Part shown: one piece after another, positions 1 through 5,333 of the stretch | Position numbering within the stretch: position 1 is the stretch's first letter | Layout: each line of letters starts with the position of its first letter | Assembly: GCA_016844565.1 (NCBI GenBank) | Contig: JAENJB010000027.1 | Location: 1 to 10,680, forward strand | Reading direction: 5' to 3' | Origin: Dehalococcoidia bacterium | GTDB taxonomy: Bacteria > Chloroflexota > Dehalococcoidia > JAENJB01 | Length of the DNA stretch: 10,680 nt | Translations under genes and position numbers: made by a program | Notes under the pieces: model-generated | Told to the model about the DNA's origin: nothing | Seen by the model: only the letters and a program-made list of their open reading frames with translations | Databases searched by the model: none

Positions 1-985
1 GGTCGGCTACGAGAGCCGCCGTCGAAGCGGTAACCGTCGCCAGGCGCAGGCCAAACAGTCCGATTAGCGCCATCAGCACCAGGTAGTTTGCCGAATAGAG
101 CATGATGGCCGTCGCCGCACCGCTTAATGCCAGGCCGGCAGCAATCAGCGGCACACGTCCGTAGCGGTCCGATAAGCGGCCCATCAACGGTTTGCTTAGC
201 GTGGCCGCCAGTATCTGCAGTGTGAATAGCAGGCCAATCTTGAAGGGCGGCAGCCCGAGCTGTTCATTCAAGTAGATGGGCAAGAATGTTTCCAGGCAGC
301 CGAAGGCGAAGTATTGCGCCGCCTCCACGCCGCTGGTGGCCAGAATGCCGGCGTTGCGCAGGATGAACGCAATCTCCCGGCCCATCCTGCCACGCTCGCG
401 TCTTAATGCTTCTCCGCCGGAGGCAGTGGCTCTTGTGGCAAGCGGAAGCCTGATGACAGCCAGCAACGCCAGCAACCCCGCGACACCATCGGCGATATAT
501 ACCCAGTGGAAGTCTTCACCGAAGATCAGGGCGCCACCCACGAAGGGCGCGACAAAGCGGCCGATCATGGTCGCCGAGGAATACCAGGCCATACGCTCCC
601 CACGCCCTTTGTCAAAGGTGTCGGCTACGGCAGCCATGGCCACCGGGCCCAGGATGGCAGTGGCCAGCCCGTGGTATACGCGGACCAGGACCAGTTGCCA
701 CGGTAAGGTGACCAGTAGATACAGGAATGGCGCCGTGGCGAACACGATGGCGGCCATCAGCATCACCCGCCGCCGCCCGATGGTGTCGGAAAGAATGCCC
801 GCCGGCAGGCTGACCAGAACACCGACCACGGTGGATGCCGCTGCAATAAAGCCGACCGTACTGACCGGCACTCCAAGAGAGCGAATGAACAGCGGCAGCA
901 CCGGGTTCTTGGCCATGGTCGAGCTGAAGATGGCCAGCCCGCCCATGATGCATAGCAGCATGAAAGGCGAAAGCCTTATCTTCAT
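1..985 (-). CDS. MFS transporter, C-terminus cut by window edge
   Basis: Inner-membrane major facilitator superfamily transporter, probably a proton-driven exporter. Translating the minus strand from the ATG at 985 gives 328 residues with no stop before the window edge. A hydrophobic helix pattern runs throughout, about ten of the usual twelve helices. The MFS loop motif A is visible twice: after helix 2 at residues 63-73 (GILSDTIGRRR) and in the second half at 269-277 (GRLSDRYGR). The two halves are joined by a basic loop near residues 184-204 (RATASGGEALRRERGRMGR). The ATG directly follows the TGA of the ChrB-N gene with no gap, which suggests translational coupling and one operon. That position is where a chromate exporter (ChrA) would be expected, but this is MFS, not the CHR family. 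Substrate is unknown; an oxyanion or drug is inference. The coding sequence is markedly GC-rich (42 of 60 bases at 721-780). Family call is firm, function is not. Confidence 0.9.
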   Translation of the reverse strand, partial: MKIRLSPFMLLCIMGGLAIFSSTMAKNPVLPLFIRSLGVPVSTVGFIAAASTVVGVLVSLPAGILSDTIGRRRVMLMAAIVFATAPFLYLLVTLPWQLVLVRVYHGLATAILGPVAMAAVADTFDKGRGERMAWYSSATMIGRFVAPFVGGALIFGEDFHWVYIADGVAGLLALLAVIRLPLATRATASGGEALRRERGRMGREIAFILRNAGILATSGVEAAQYFAFGCLETFLPIYLNEQLGLPPFKIGLLFTLQILAATLSKPLMGRLSDRYGRVPLIAAGLALSGAATAIMLYSANYLVLMALIGLFGLRLATVTASTAALVAD

Positions 986-1540
986 TCAGGTCTGTCCGTG
1001 GCAGTCAGAAACCGCCTTTTCCTGTGAGCTTTGGGCCTGGTCGTAGGTTTTTTGGGTGAAAGCAGCCAACCTGGCTTCCAGTTCGGTCATCAGTTCTTCC
1101 ACCTCTTTTCCTGCGGGGACCTGCCAGAAGTCACGCTTCTTGGCCTCAGAAAACCAGCGTTTTATCTTTTCTAAATCGCCTTCCAATTCCTCAAGGTTAA
1201 ACCGATGAGCCTGATGCTCCCTTTCTATGTGCCTCAAGGTCTTGCGGCATTCAGAAATAATCTCGGAATACTCCCGTTCCCTTTCCTGTTGAAATCTGGC
1301 TATGGTGCGCTGCTCCTGCGCCTCATTAAAGTGAGTTACTACGTATAGATTCGTTGTTCCGCCCATCTCTTCGACCGTATGTGTGATGGCTTCAATGGCG
1401 GCAGCTAATGGCGCCTTTTTGGGTAGAAGCCATCCTCCTTCTGTAAAAAGGGCACCTGCCTTCTTCAACTGGCGCCAAACGAAAACCCTTTTGCGGGAGG
1501 GTTCTGGTGGTAGCGAGTACGTGAACAAGAACCATTTCAT
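986..1540 (-). CDS. chrB: ChrB N-terminal-domain protein (chromate resistance regulator half)
   Basis: A 184-residue protein matching the N-terminal domain of ChrB. In characterised systems ChrB is a chromate-responsive regulator or accessory protein for resistance. The diagnostic opening is at residues 1-40: a hydrophobic strand, SLPPEPSRKRVFVWRQLKK, then GA and GGWLLP. Residues 72-170 are highly charged and helical, probably a coiled coil (RFQQEREREYSEI, EELEGDLEKIKRWFSEAKK). The ChrB C-terminal domain is absent here and is encoded separately at 2070-2504 on the other strand. I chose the ATG at 1540 because it follows an AAGAGAG stretch. The alternative TTG at 1570 overlaps the likely -10 box (1561-1566), so it would hardly be transcribed with a leader. 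The MFS gene follows immediately. The gene is AT-richer than the MFS gene (24 of 60 bases are GC at 1141-1200), hinting at a different origin. Direct DNA binding by this half alone is inference. Confidence 0.82.
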   Translation of the reverse strand: MKWFLFTYSLPPEPSRKRVFVWRQLKKAGALFTEGGWLLPKKAPLAAAIEAITHTVEEMGGTTNLYVVTHFNEAQEQRTIARFQQEREREYSEIISECRKTLRHIEREHQAHRFNLEELEGDLEKIKRWFSEAKKRDFWQVPAGKEVEELMTELEARLAAFTQKTYDQAQSSQEKAVSDCHGQT

Positions 1541-1551
1541 AGATGTCTCTC

Positions 1552-1581
1552 TTGACAGGTATTGTACCAAATATCTATAAT
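1552..1581 (+). promoter_or_regulatory. Rightward consensus promoter for the CMD/chrB-C arm
   Basis: Perfect consensus hexamers: -35 TTGACA at 1552-1557 and -10 TATAAT at 1576-1581, 18 nt apart. Transcription would start near 1588, inside the dyad at 1582-1597, leaving a leader of about 55 nt before the ATG at 1643. The promoter overlaps the leftward promoter face to face, so the two may interfere with each other. A promoter this close to consensus normally needs a repressor to be regulated, which fits the adjacent operator-like dyad. Confidence 0.75.
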
Positions 1582-1589
1582 TGTAACAA
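1561..1589 (-). promoter_or_regulatory. Leftward promoter for chrB-N/MFS
   Basis: On the minus strand a -35 TTGTTA (1589-1584) is followed after 17 nt by a -10 TACAAT (1566-1561), a good sigma-70-type match. It lies about 20 nt upstream of the ATG at 1540. The -35 box sits inside the dyad at 1582-1597, so a protein bound there would block this promoter. Seen in sequence; activity is not tested. Confidence 0.65.
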
Positions 1590-1597
1590 TCGTTACA
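1582..1597. promoter_or_regulatory. Operator-like dyad TGTAAC-N4-GTTACA
   Basis: Perfect 6-bp inverted arms (1582-1587 and 1592-1597) with a 4-nt centre AATC. The site covers the predicted start point of the rightward promoter and the -35 of the leftward one, the expected geometry for one repressor controlling both arms. The cognate regulator is unknown. A ChrB-type protein is the obvious local candidate, but that is inference. Confidence 0.55.
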
Positions 1598-1612
1598 TCA
1601 CCTCTCGGTGAT
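1597..1612. repeat. Second 6-4-6 dyad ATCACC-N4-GGTGAT in the leader
   Basis: A perfect inverted repeat (1597-1602 and 1607-1612, centre TCTC) adjoins the first dyad. The centres are 15 bp apart. It could be a second regulator site or a small stem in the 5' leader of the rightward transcript. Seen directly; role unknown. Confidence 0.4.
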
Positions 1613-1642
1613 CGCATGTAATCAAATAGGGAGGTTACCGTT

Positions 1643-1996
1643 ATGGAGAATCAACTGGAGTATTACACTGAGACCGGGAAGTACCGGGATAGGTTCGACC
1701 AGGGGCTTCCTATGATGGCTTCCTACTCTGCTTTCCGCAAGGAGGTGTACCGCGACGGTGCGCTAAGCGGTAAGGTGAAACGGCTGATAGCTCTGGCAGC
1801 AGGACTTCAGGCAAGGTGCACCCGATGTATCCAGGGGCAGACCAGGGATGCCCTTGCTGCCGGAGCCACCAAAGAAGAAATCCTGGAAACCGTGGCTGTG
1901 GCTATTGTCATGGGTGGTACAGCCGTTAGCGCCGAGACGTGGAGGGTGGTCAAGGTGCTGGAAGAGCTTGGTCATAAGGTGGGGTCGCAGCTCTGA
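1643..1996 (+). CDS. Carboxymuconolactone decarboxylase / AhpD-like CxxC protein
   Basis: A 117-residue single-domain protein of the carboxymuconolactone decarboxylase/AhpD-like fold. Members with a CxxC pair act as thiol-disulfide (peroxidase-type) proteins in the cytoplasm. The pair is Cys59-Thr-Arg-Cys62, in the typical setting of an alpha-helical LIALAAGLQARC segment followed by DALAAGATKEEILET and a GG turn at 91-92. In AhpD-type sites a His usually follows the second Cys by four residues. Here that position is Gln66, so the proton relay is altered. The start is supported by AGGGAGG at 1628-1634, 8 nt before the ATG. It is the first gene of the rightward arm, 73 nt before chrB-C. A redox role linked to chromate or oxidative stress is inferred from context. 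Family is confident; substrate is unknown. Confidence 0.88.
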   Translation: MENQLEYYTETGKYRDRFDQGLPMMASYSAFRKEVYRDGALSGKVKRLIALAAGLQARCTRCIQGQTRDALAAGATKEEILETVAVAIVMGGTAVSAETWRVVKVLEELGHKVGSQL

Positions 1997-2056
1997 TACC
2001 CCCGGCTAACGTAAGGTGACGTGTCATGGTAACGATTTAACTTAAGTGATCAGAAG

Positions 2057-2062
2057 AGGAGG
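2057..2062 (+). promoter_or_regulatory. Ribosome binding site deciding the chrB-C start
   Basis: AGGAGG lies 7 nt before the ATG at 2070. An in-frame GTG at 2046 lies upstream of this site and lacks its own, so the ATG is preferred. Confidence 0.75.
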
Positions 2063-2069
2063 CAATACT

Positions 2070-2504
2070 ATGAAATGGGTTACTCGTTCACACGTTCATG
2101 TTGACCGCGTCGCCTGCCCCTGGCTTATCAAGAGGTTTGTTGATAACGAAGCTGAGTTTTTGTTTGTTCCTTCGAGTCAGGTAAAACAGGTCGCCGCCGA
2201 CGCGAGTGCCATCCCGTTCGATGCGCGGGATATTGAGTTAGGCCATCACGAGAACCGTTGTTCATTCGAGTCAATCATGCTTAAGTACGAACTGAAAGAC
2301 GCAGGGCTGGTACGAATGGCTAAAATCGTGCACTCCGCTGATGTAGCGAGCGATATTGATAAGGATCCGATAGCCCGTGGACTGGAAGCAATTGCCGTCG
2401 GTTACAGCCTGCGATATCCGGATGACGAAGAGAACCTTTTGTACCAGTTTGAGGTATATGATGCGCTGTACGCCTGGTGCCGCCTCCAGGTGGCAAAGGC
2501 CTAG
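2070..2504 (+). CDS. chrB: ChrB C-terminal-domain protein (chromate resistance)
   Basis: A 144-residue stand-alone version of the ChrB C-terminal domain. The hallmark N-terminal block is at residues 1-34: WVTRSHVHVDRVACPWLIKR, then F, V and D, and AEFLFVP. It is followed by AIPFD (47-51), ELGHHENRCSFE (56-67) and the tail YQFEVYDALYAW (125-136). His59, His60 and Cys64 are candidate ligand or redox residues. The domain accompanies chromate resistance genes, but its biochemical role is not settled. The N-terminal partner domain is encoded on the opposite strand at 986-1540, so the two halves could form a complex in trans. Split ChrB halves are also known in Arthrobacter. It lies downstream of the CMD gene on the same strand and is probably co-transcribed from the promoter at 1552-1581. 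Half of the upstream dyad recurs at 2029-2037, ahead of this gene. Confidence 0.85.
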   Translation: MKWVTRSHVHVDRVACPWLIKRFVDNEAEFLFVPSSQVKQVAADASAIPFDARDIELGHHENRCSFESIMLKYELKDAGLVRMAKIVHSADVASDIDKDPIARGLEAIAVGYSLRYPDDEENLLYQFEVYDALYAWCRLQVAKA

Positions 2505-2683
2505 AAAACCGCGCTAATTCCAAGAGCAGGAGGCAACCTGGAGGGCTGGAAAAGAATCTAACGCGCCTCCTTCCACCACTGGATTGTTTTGATGAAGTCG
2601 GCCGGCTTTCTGAGTGCAGGTATCGGAAATCACCAGAGTGTCCCGCGCAACGCGCTTCTTAGTAGACTTGTGCAGTCCTTCCA
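2505..2683. other. Convergent intergenic stretch, no gene seen
   Basis: Between the stop of chrB-C and the repeat element I find no convincing coding frame. Small dyads exist (GCGC-AAC-GCGC near 2645-2660 and an imperfect AAGTCGGCCGGCTT near 2594-2607), but neither has a T-run, so no terminator is called. Confidence 0.5.
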
Positions 2684-2763
2684 TGTCATTCCCGCGAAAG
2701 CGGGAATCCAGGGACTCGAGTACGCTACCCCACTTGGATTCCGGCGCGGGGGCCGGAATGACA
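2684..2763. repeat. 80-bp double-hairpin repeat with TGTCATTCC/GGAATGACA ends
   Basis: The ends TGTCATTCC (2684-2692) and GGAATGACA (2755-2763) are perfect 9-bp inverted repeats. Inside are two hairpins. The left has ATTCCCGC, a GAAA loop and GCGGGAAT at 2688-2707. The right has ATTCCGGC, a 6-nt loop and GCCGGAAT at 2738-2759. The spacer carries CTCGAG. The left hairpin fits the ATTCCC-N8-GGGAAT pattern, known as dRS3 in Neisseria and recalled from many other genomes. It looks like a short non-autonomous interspersed element. No second copy lies in this window. Confidence 0.7.
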
Positions 2764-2790
2764 TTTTCATATTTCTCGGTGGTGGGACGG

Positions 2791-2840
2791 GTGAGATTGC
2801 CGCGTCGTCCCGATTGCATCGGGCCTCCTCGCAATGACAA
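2791..2840. repeat. GAGATTGC...GCAATGAC hairpin repeat
   Basis: ATTGC (2796-2800) and GCAAT (2831-2835) flank an inner perfect stem CCCGAT-TGC-ATCGGG (2809-2823). The outer sequence resembles the TGTCATTGCGAGGAG-type intergenic repeats I recall from Chloroflexota and some Deltaproteobacteria. It lies 28 bp from the 80-bp element and just downstream of the stress-protein stop on the minus strand. Without a T-run it may act as an mRNA 3' end stabiliser rather than a terminator. Confidence 0.55.
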
Positions 2841-2859
2841 GCTTTCGTTAATGAAGCAC

Positions 2860-3768
2860 CTACTGCCCGTCATTCTTTTCTGCCCGCACTGTCAGGATTG
2901 GCTTGCTCCCAGCCTGCAGAAGCTTCTCAGTGACGCTGCCGTAAACCCACCGCCCGATACCCGAGCGTCCGTGAGTCGACACGGCTATAAGGTCAATGGC
3001 ATTCGCTTCGGCATACCTGATGATCTCGCTCGCCGGATGCCCGAGGCTTACCTCACTCGAAACGGTTATGCCCTTCTCCGTAAGTGTATTTTCCACGCTC
3101 TGGAGATAGGCGACAGCGGCCGCCGCTATTCGCCCCTCTGTTTCGGCGGATACAGGCGGATAGGCAATCTCAACGCCAGGCGCCACCAGGAACGGTACCG
3201 GCGCCGGTTCCAGGACGTGGAACAGACTCACTTCCGCGCCCAGCAATCGAGCCAGCGCTTCCGCGTGTGGAATCGCTGCTTCTCCGGCCCTGGAGGTGTC
3301 CAACGGCAGGAGGATCCTCTTCACCAGACCCCTCTGCTTAAGAGCAGTGTCGCTGGCCGGAACCCTGACCAGCAGTACCGGCTTGGCAACCGTCTGAAGA
3401 ATCTTCGAGGCGATGTTCCCCAGGAGCCACGGTCTCTCGCCCGAGCTGCCGCGGCCGGCCATGGTTATGAGGCTGACATTGCTCTTATCAACATATCGGA
3501 GGATCTCAGCAGCCGCTTTGCCGGTGAGCACCTCGGCACGCACTCTGGCCTTTTCCCCGGCGCCCAAGTCGCCCATCCGCCTCCGTACTTGCTCTGCAAT
3601 CCGCTCGATATAGGCCCGGTAGAGATGGTCCATGCCAGTGGTGGTGGGGTCGGAGACGCTCAAGAGGATAATCTCGGCGCCAGTCCTTGCGGCGATCTCT
3701 TCGGCATAGGGAAGAACGATCTCAGCCGCGTTGGACCCATCCAGAGGGACCAGGATTCTCTCATACAT
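2860..3768 (-). CDS. Tandem-domain universal stress protein (UspA family)
   Basis: A 302-residue cytoplasmic protein of two Usp domains, about residues 1-140 and 149-302. Each begins with the nucleotide-binding strand (ILVPLDGS at 5-12, ILLPLDTS at 152-159). The second domain has an ATP-type loop: Thr-His-Gly 265-267, nine residues, then Gly277-Ser278. In the first it is degenerate: Gly-Arg-Gly 105-107, nine residues, then Gly117-Asn118. So the second domain more likely binds nucleotide. Usp proteins of this type help survival under stress or energy limitation, but individual targets are rarely known. An AAGGAAG sequence lies about 10 nt before the ATG. The gene is last in the sigma factor/radical SAM/Usp run, 45 nt after the radical SAM stop, which suggests co-transcription. 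The assignment to family is very secure. Confidence 0.93.
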   Translation of the reverse strand: MYERILVPLDGSNAAEIVLPYAEEIAARTGAEIILLSVSDPTTTGMDHLYRAYIERIAEQVRRRMGDLGAGEKARVRAEVLTGKAAAEILRYVDKSNVSLITMAGRGSSGERPWLLGNIASKILQTVAKPVLLVRVPASDTALKQRGLVKRILLPLDTSRAGEAAIPHAEALARLLGAEVSLFHVLEPAPVPFLVAPGVEIAYPPVSAETEGRIAAAAVAYLQSVENTLTEKGITVSSEVSLGHPASEIIRYAEANAIDLIAVSTHGRSGIGRWVYGSVTEKLLQAGSKPILTVRAEKNDGQ

Positions 3769-3813
3769 GCTGGTGAACTTCCTTATCTACGGTCGGGATA
3801 CGGCGATTCAACC

Positions 3814-5310
3814 CTATGGCTGTGCGGTGTATCTTTGCACAATCTTGCGGAAGTGGTATCCGTAGATGGCCATAGTCAATGACAGTTGAAAGGAACGCGG
3901 ACGTTTTACCAGCGTCCAGGAAAGAAGTTTCCAATAATACCTTCTTCCCTTTTCTTTGAGCCCCAGAAACCACATCGATTTGGCAATTGAAGCGAGATGT
4001 CCAAACTCAGGACGAACTGCCTGTGCCCGTCGTGGTTTGTATTCTTTCAGCAATGTTGTCAGCCGTCCATAGTACTGTTTCGGGGCATAAATAGTACTGA
4101 TGACTTTCCTGTAACCATCCATAAGGGTCTCATGGTTCATTTTTGGAACGAAATTAATCGAGCAATCGGTATTATCGCCGGAGACGTCACACAGCAGACG
4201 GTTCTCGCCTTTCAGACGCCGGAATAGCTCAGTACCGGGTGGGGCATTCAACAGGCCGACCATAGCGGTAACAATTCCGCTTCCCTGAATAAAGTCGATC
4301 TGGCTTTTAAAAATCGAAGGAGGATCACTGTCAAAGCCGATAATAAATCCTCCCTGCACCTGCAAGCCCCGGTTGTGAAGCTTCTTTACGCAAGCTATCA
4401 GGTCGCGGTTCTTATTCTGAGATTTGCCGCACTCGGCTAGACTCTCTTCGTTTGGACTTTCAATACCGACAAATACCGTGTTAAAGTTTGCCTCGACCAT
4501 TAATCGCATCAGCTCTTCATCGTCGGAGAGGTTGATGGAAGCCTGAGTCCCGAGTGTAAAGGGATAATTCTTCTTCTTCATCCATTGGACTATTGCCGGC
4601 AGGATTTCTGATTTTAATTTCCGTTTGTTGGCGATGAAGTTGTCATCGACAATAAAGACACTGCCTCGCCAACCTCGATTGTAGAGTACGTCCAGCTCTC
4701 GCCGTACCTGGTCCTTGTCTTTTGTTCTCGGCGCGCGTCCGTTGAGCACAGCAATATCACAAAAATCACAGTCAAAAGGGCAGCCCCGCGAGTATTGAAC
4801 AGTCATTGAGTGATACTTTCTGATATCAATAAGCTCCCAGGATGGTACGGGAGTTGTCCTTATGTCCGGCCATCCATCAGATGTGTAAAGATGTTTGGCA
4901 CAACCATTCTTCAAGTCTTCCAGAAAGGGTGAAAGCGAAATCTCAGCCTCACCGAGCACAAAGTGGTTTATCCCGTCGAATTCCTGGTAACCCGTGGTGA
5001 AAAGAGGGCCGCCGGCAACGATCCTGGCACCCAATCTCTGGCATCTCTGGACTGTGCTTCTCACTGATTCTTTTTGCACCGCCATGGCGCTAACAAAGAC
5101 ATAATCAGCCCATTTGATGTCTATGTCGCTCAGGTTGGTTGTATTCATGTCCACCAGCTTCTTCTCCCACTTCTCTGGGAGCATCGCGGCCACGGTTAGC
5201 AGGCCCAGTGGGGGCAAAGCCGCCTTCTTTCCAACGAACTTTAAAGCATGCTTAAAGCCCCAGAATGTGTCCGGATATTCTGGATAGACAAGAAGTATTT
5301 TCAAAACCAT
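3814..5310 (-). CDS. B12-binding radical SAM protein with DUF4070-type tail
   Basis: A 498-residue radical SAM enzyme of the cobalamin-dependent class. Residues 1-150 form the Rossmann-like B12-binding part (KILLVYPEYP at 4-13, LPPLGLLTVAAMLP at 32-45, GGPLFT at 100-105). I see no DxHxxG motif, so the cobalamin is probably bound without a His ligand. The 4Fe-4S motif is Cys177-x3-Cys181-x2-Cys184, within SRGCPFDCDFCDI. The barrel follows, with FIVDDNFIANK, the FVGIESPNEES strand and GGFIIGFD. The C-terminal 150 or so residues match the DUF4070-type tail. The architecture resembles the hopanoid C-2 methylase HpnP and relatives that methylate unactivated carbon, so a lipid methyltransferase role is plausible but unproven. 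AAGGA lies just before the ATG. The gene starts 23 nt after the sigma factor stop. Its middle is AT-rich (22 of 60 bases GC at 4561-4620). Confidence 0.88.
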   Translation of the reverse strand: MVLKILLVYPEYPDTFWGFKHALKFVGKKAALPPLGLLTVAAMLPEKWEKKLVDMNTTNLSDIDIKWADYVFVSAMAVQKESVRSTVQRCQRLGARIVAGGPLFTTGYQEFDGINHFVLGEAEISLSPFLEDLKNGCAKHLYTSDGWPDIRTTPVPSWELIDIRKYHSMTVQYSRGCPFDCDFCDIAVLNGRAPRTKDKDQVRRELDVLYNRGWRGSVFIVDDNFIANKRKLKSEILPAIVQWMKKKNYPFTLGTQASINLSDDEELMRLMVEANFNTVFVGIESPNEESLAECGKSQNKNRDLIACVKKLHNRGLQVQGGFIIGFDSDPPSIFKSQIDFIQGSGIVTAMVGLLNAPPGTELFRRLKGENRLLCDVSGDNTDCSINFVPKMNHETLMDGYRKVISTIYAPKQYYGRLTTLLKEYKPRRAQAVRPEFGHLASIAKSMWFLGLKEKGRRYYWKLLSWTLVKRPRSFQLSLTMAIYGYHFRKIVQRYTAQP

Positions 5311-5333
5311 AGATCCTTTAGAGGCAGGTCAAT

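Noticed and set aside
276..1046. 256-codon plus-strand open frame
   Set aside because: Antisense to the MFS transporter, whose minus-strand frame shows clear membrane helices and two motif A copies. The plus-strand product is low in recognisable features and rich in Ala/Pro/Arg/Ser/Thr, as expected of a shadow in GC-rich DNA.
1570..1570. Upstream TTG start for ChrB-N
   Set aside because: It would overlap the -10 box and add ten residues with no counterpart in ChrB, and the ATG at 1540 has a better-placed ribosome site.
2684..2840. CRISPR array
   Set aside because: The hairpin units are of two different kinds, occur once each, and have no regular direct repeats or spacers.
2614..3882. 422-codon plus-strand open frame
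   Set aside because: Starts inside the repeat region and runs antisense to the universal stress protein gene, which has unmistakable Usp motifs. No domain is seen in the plus-strand product.
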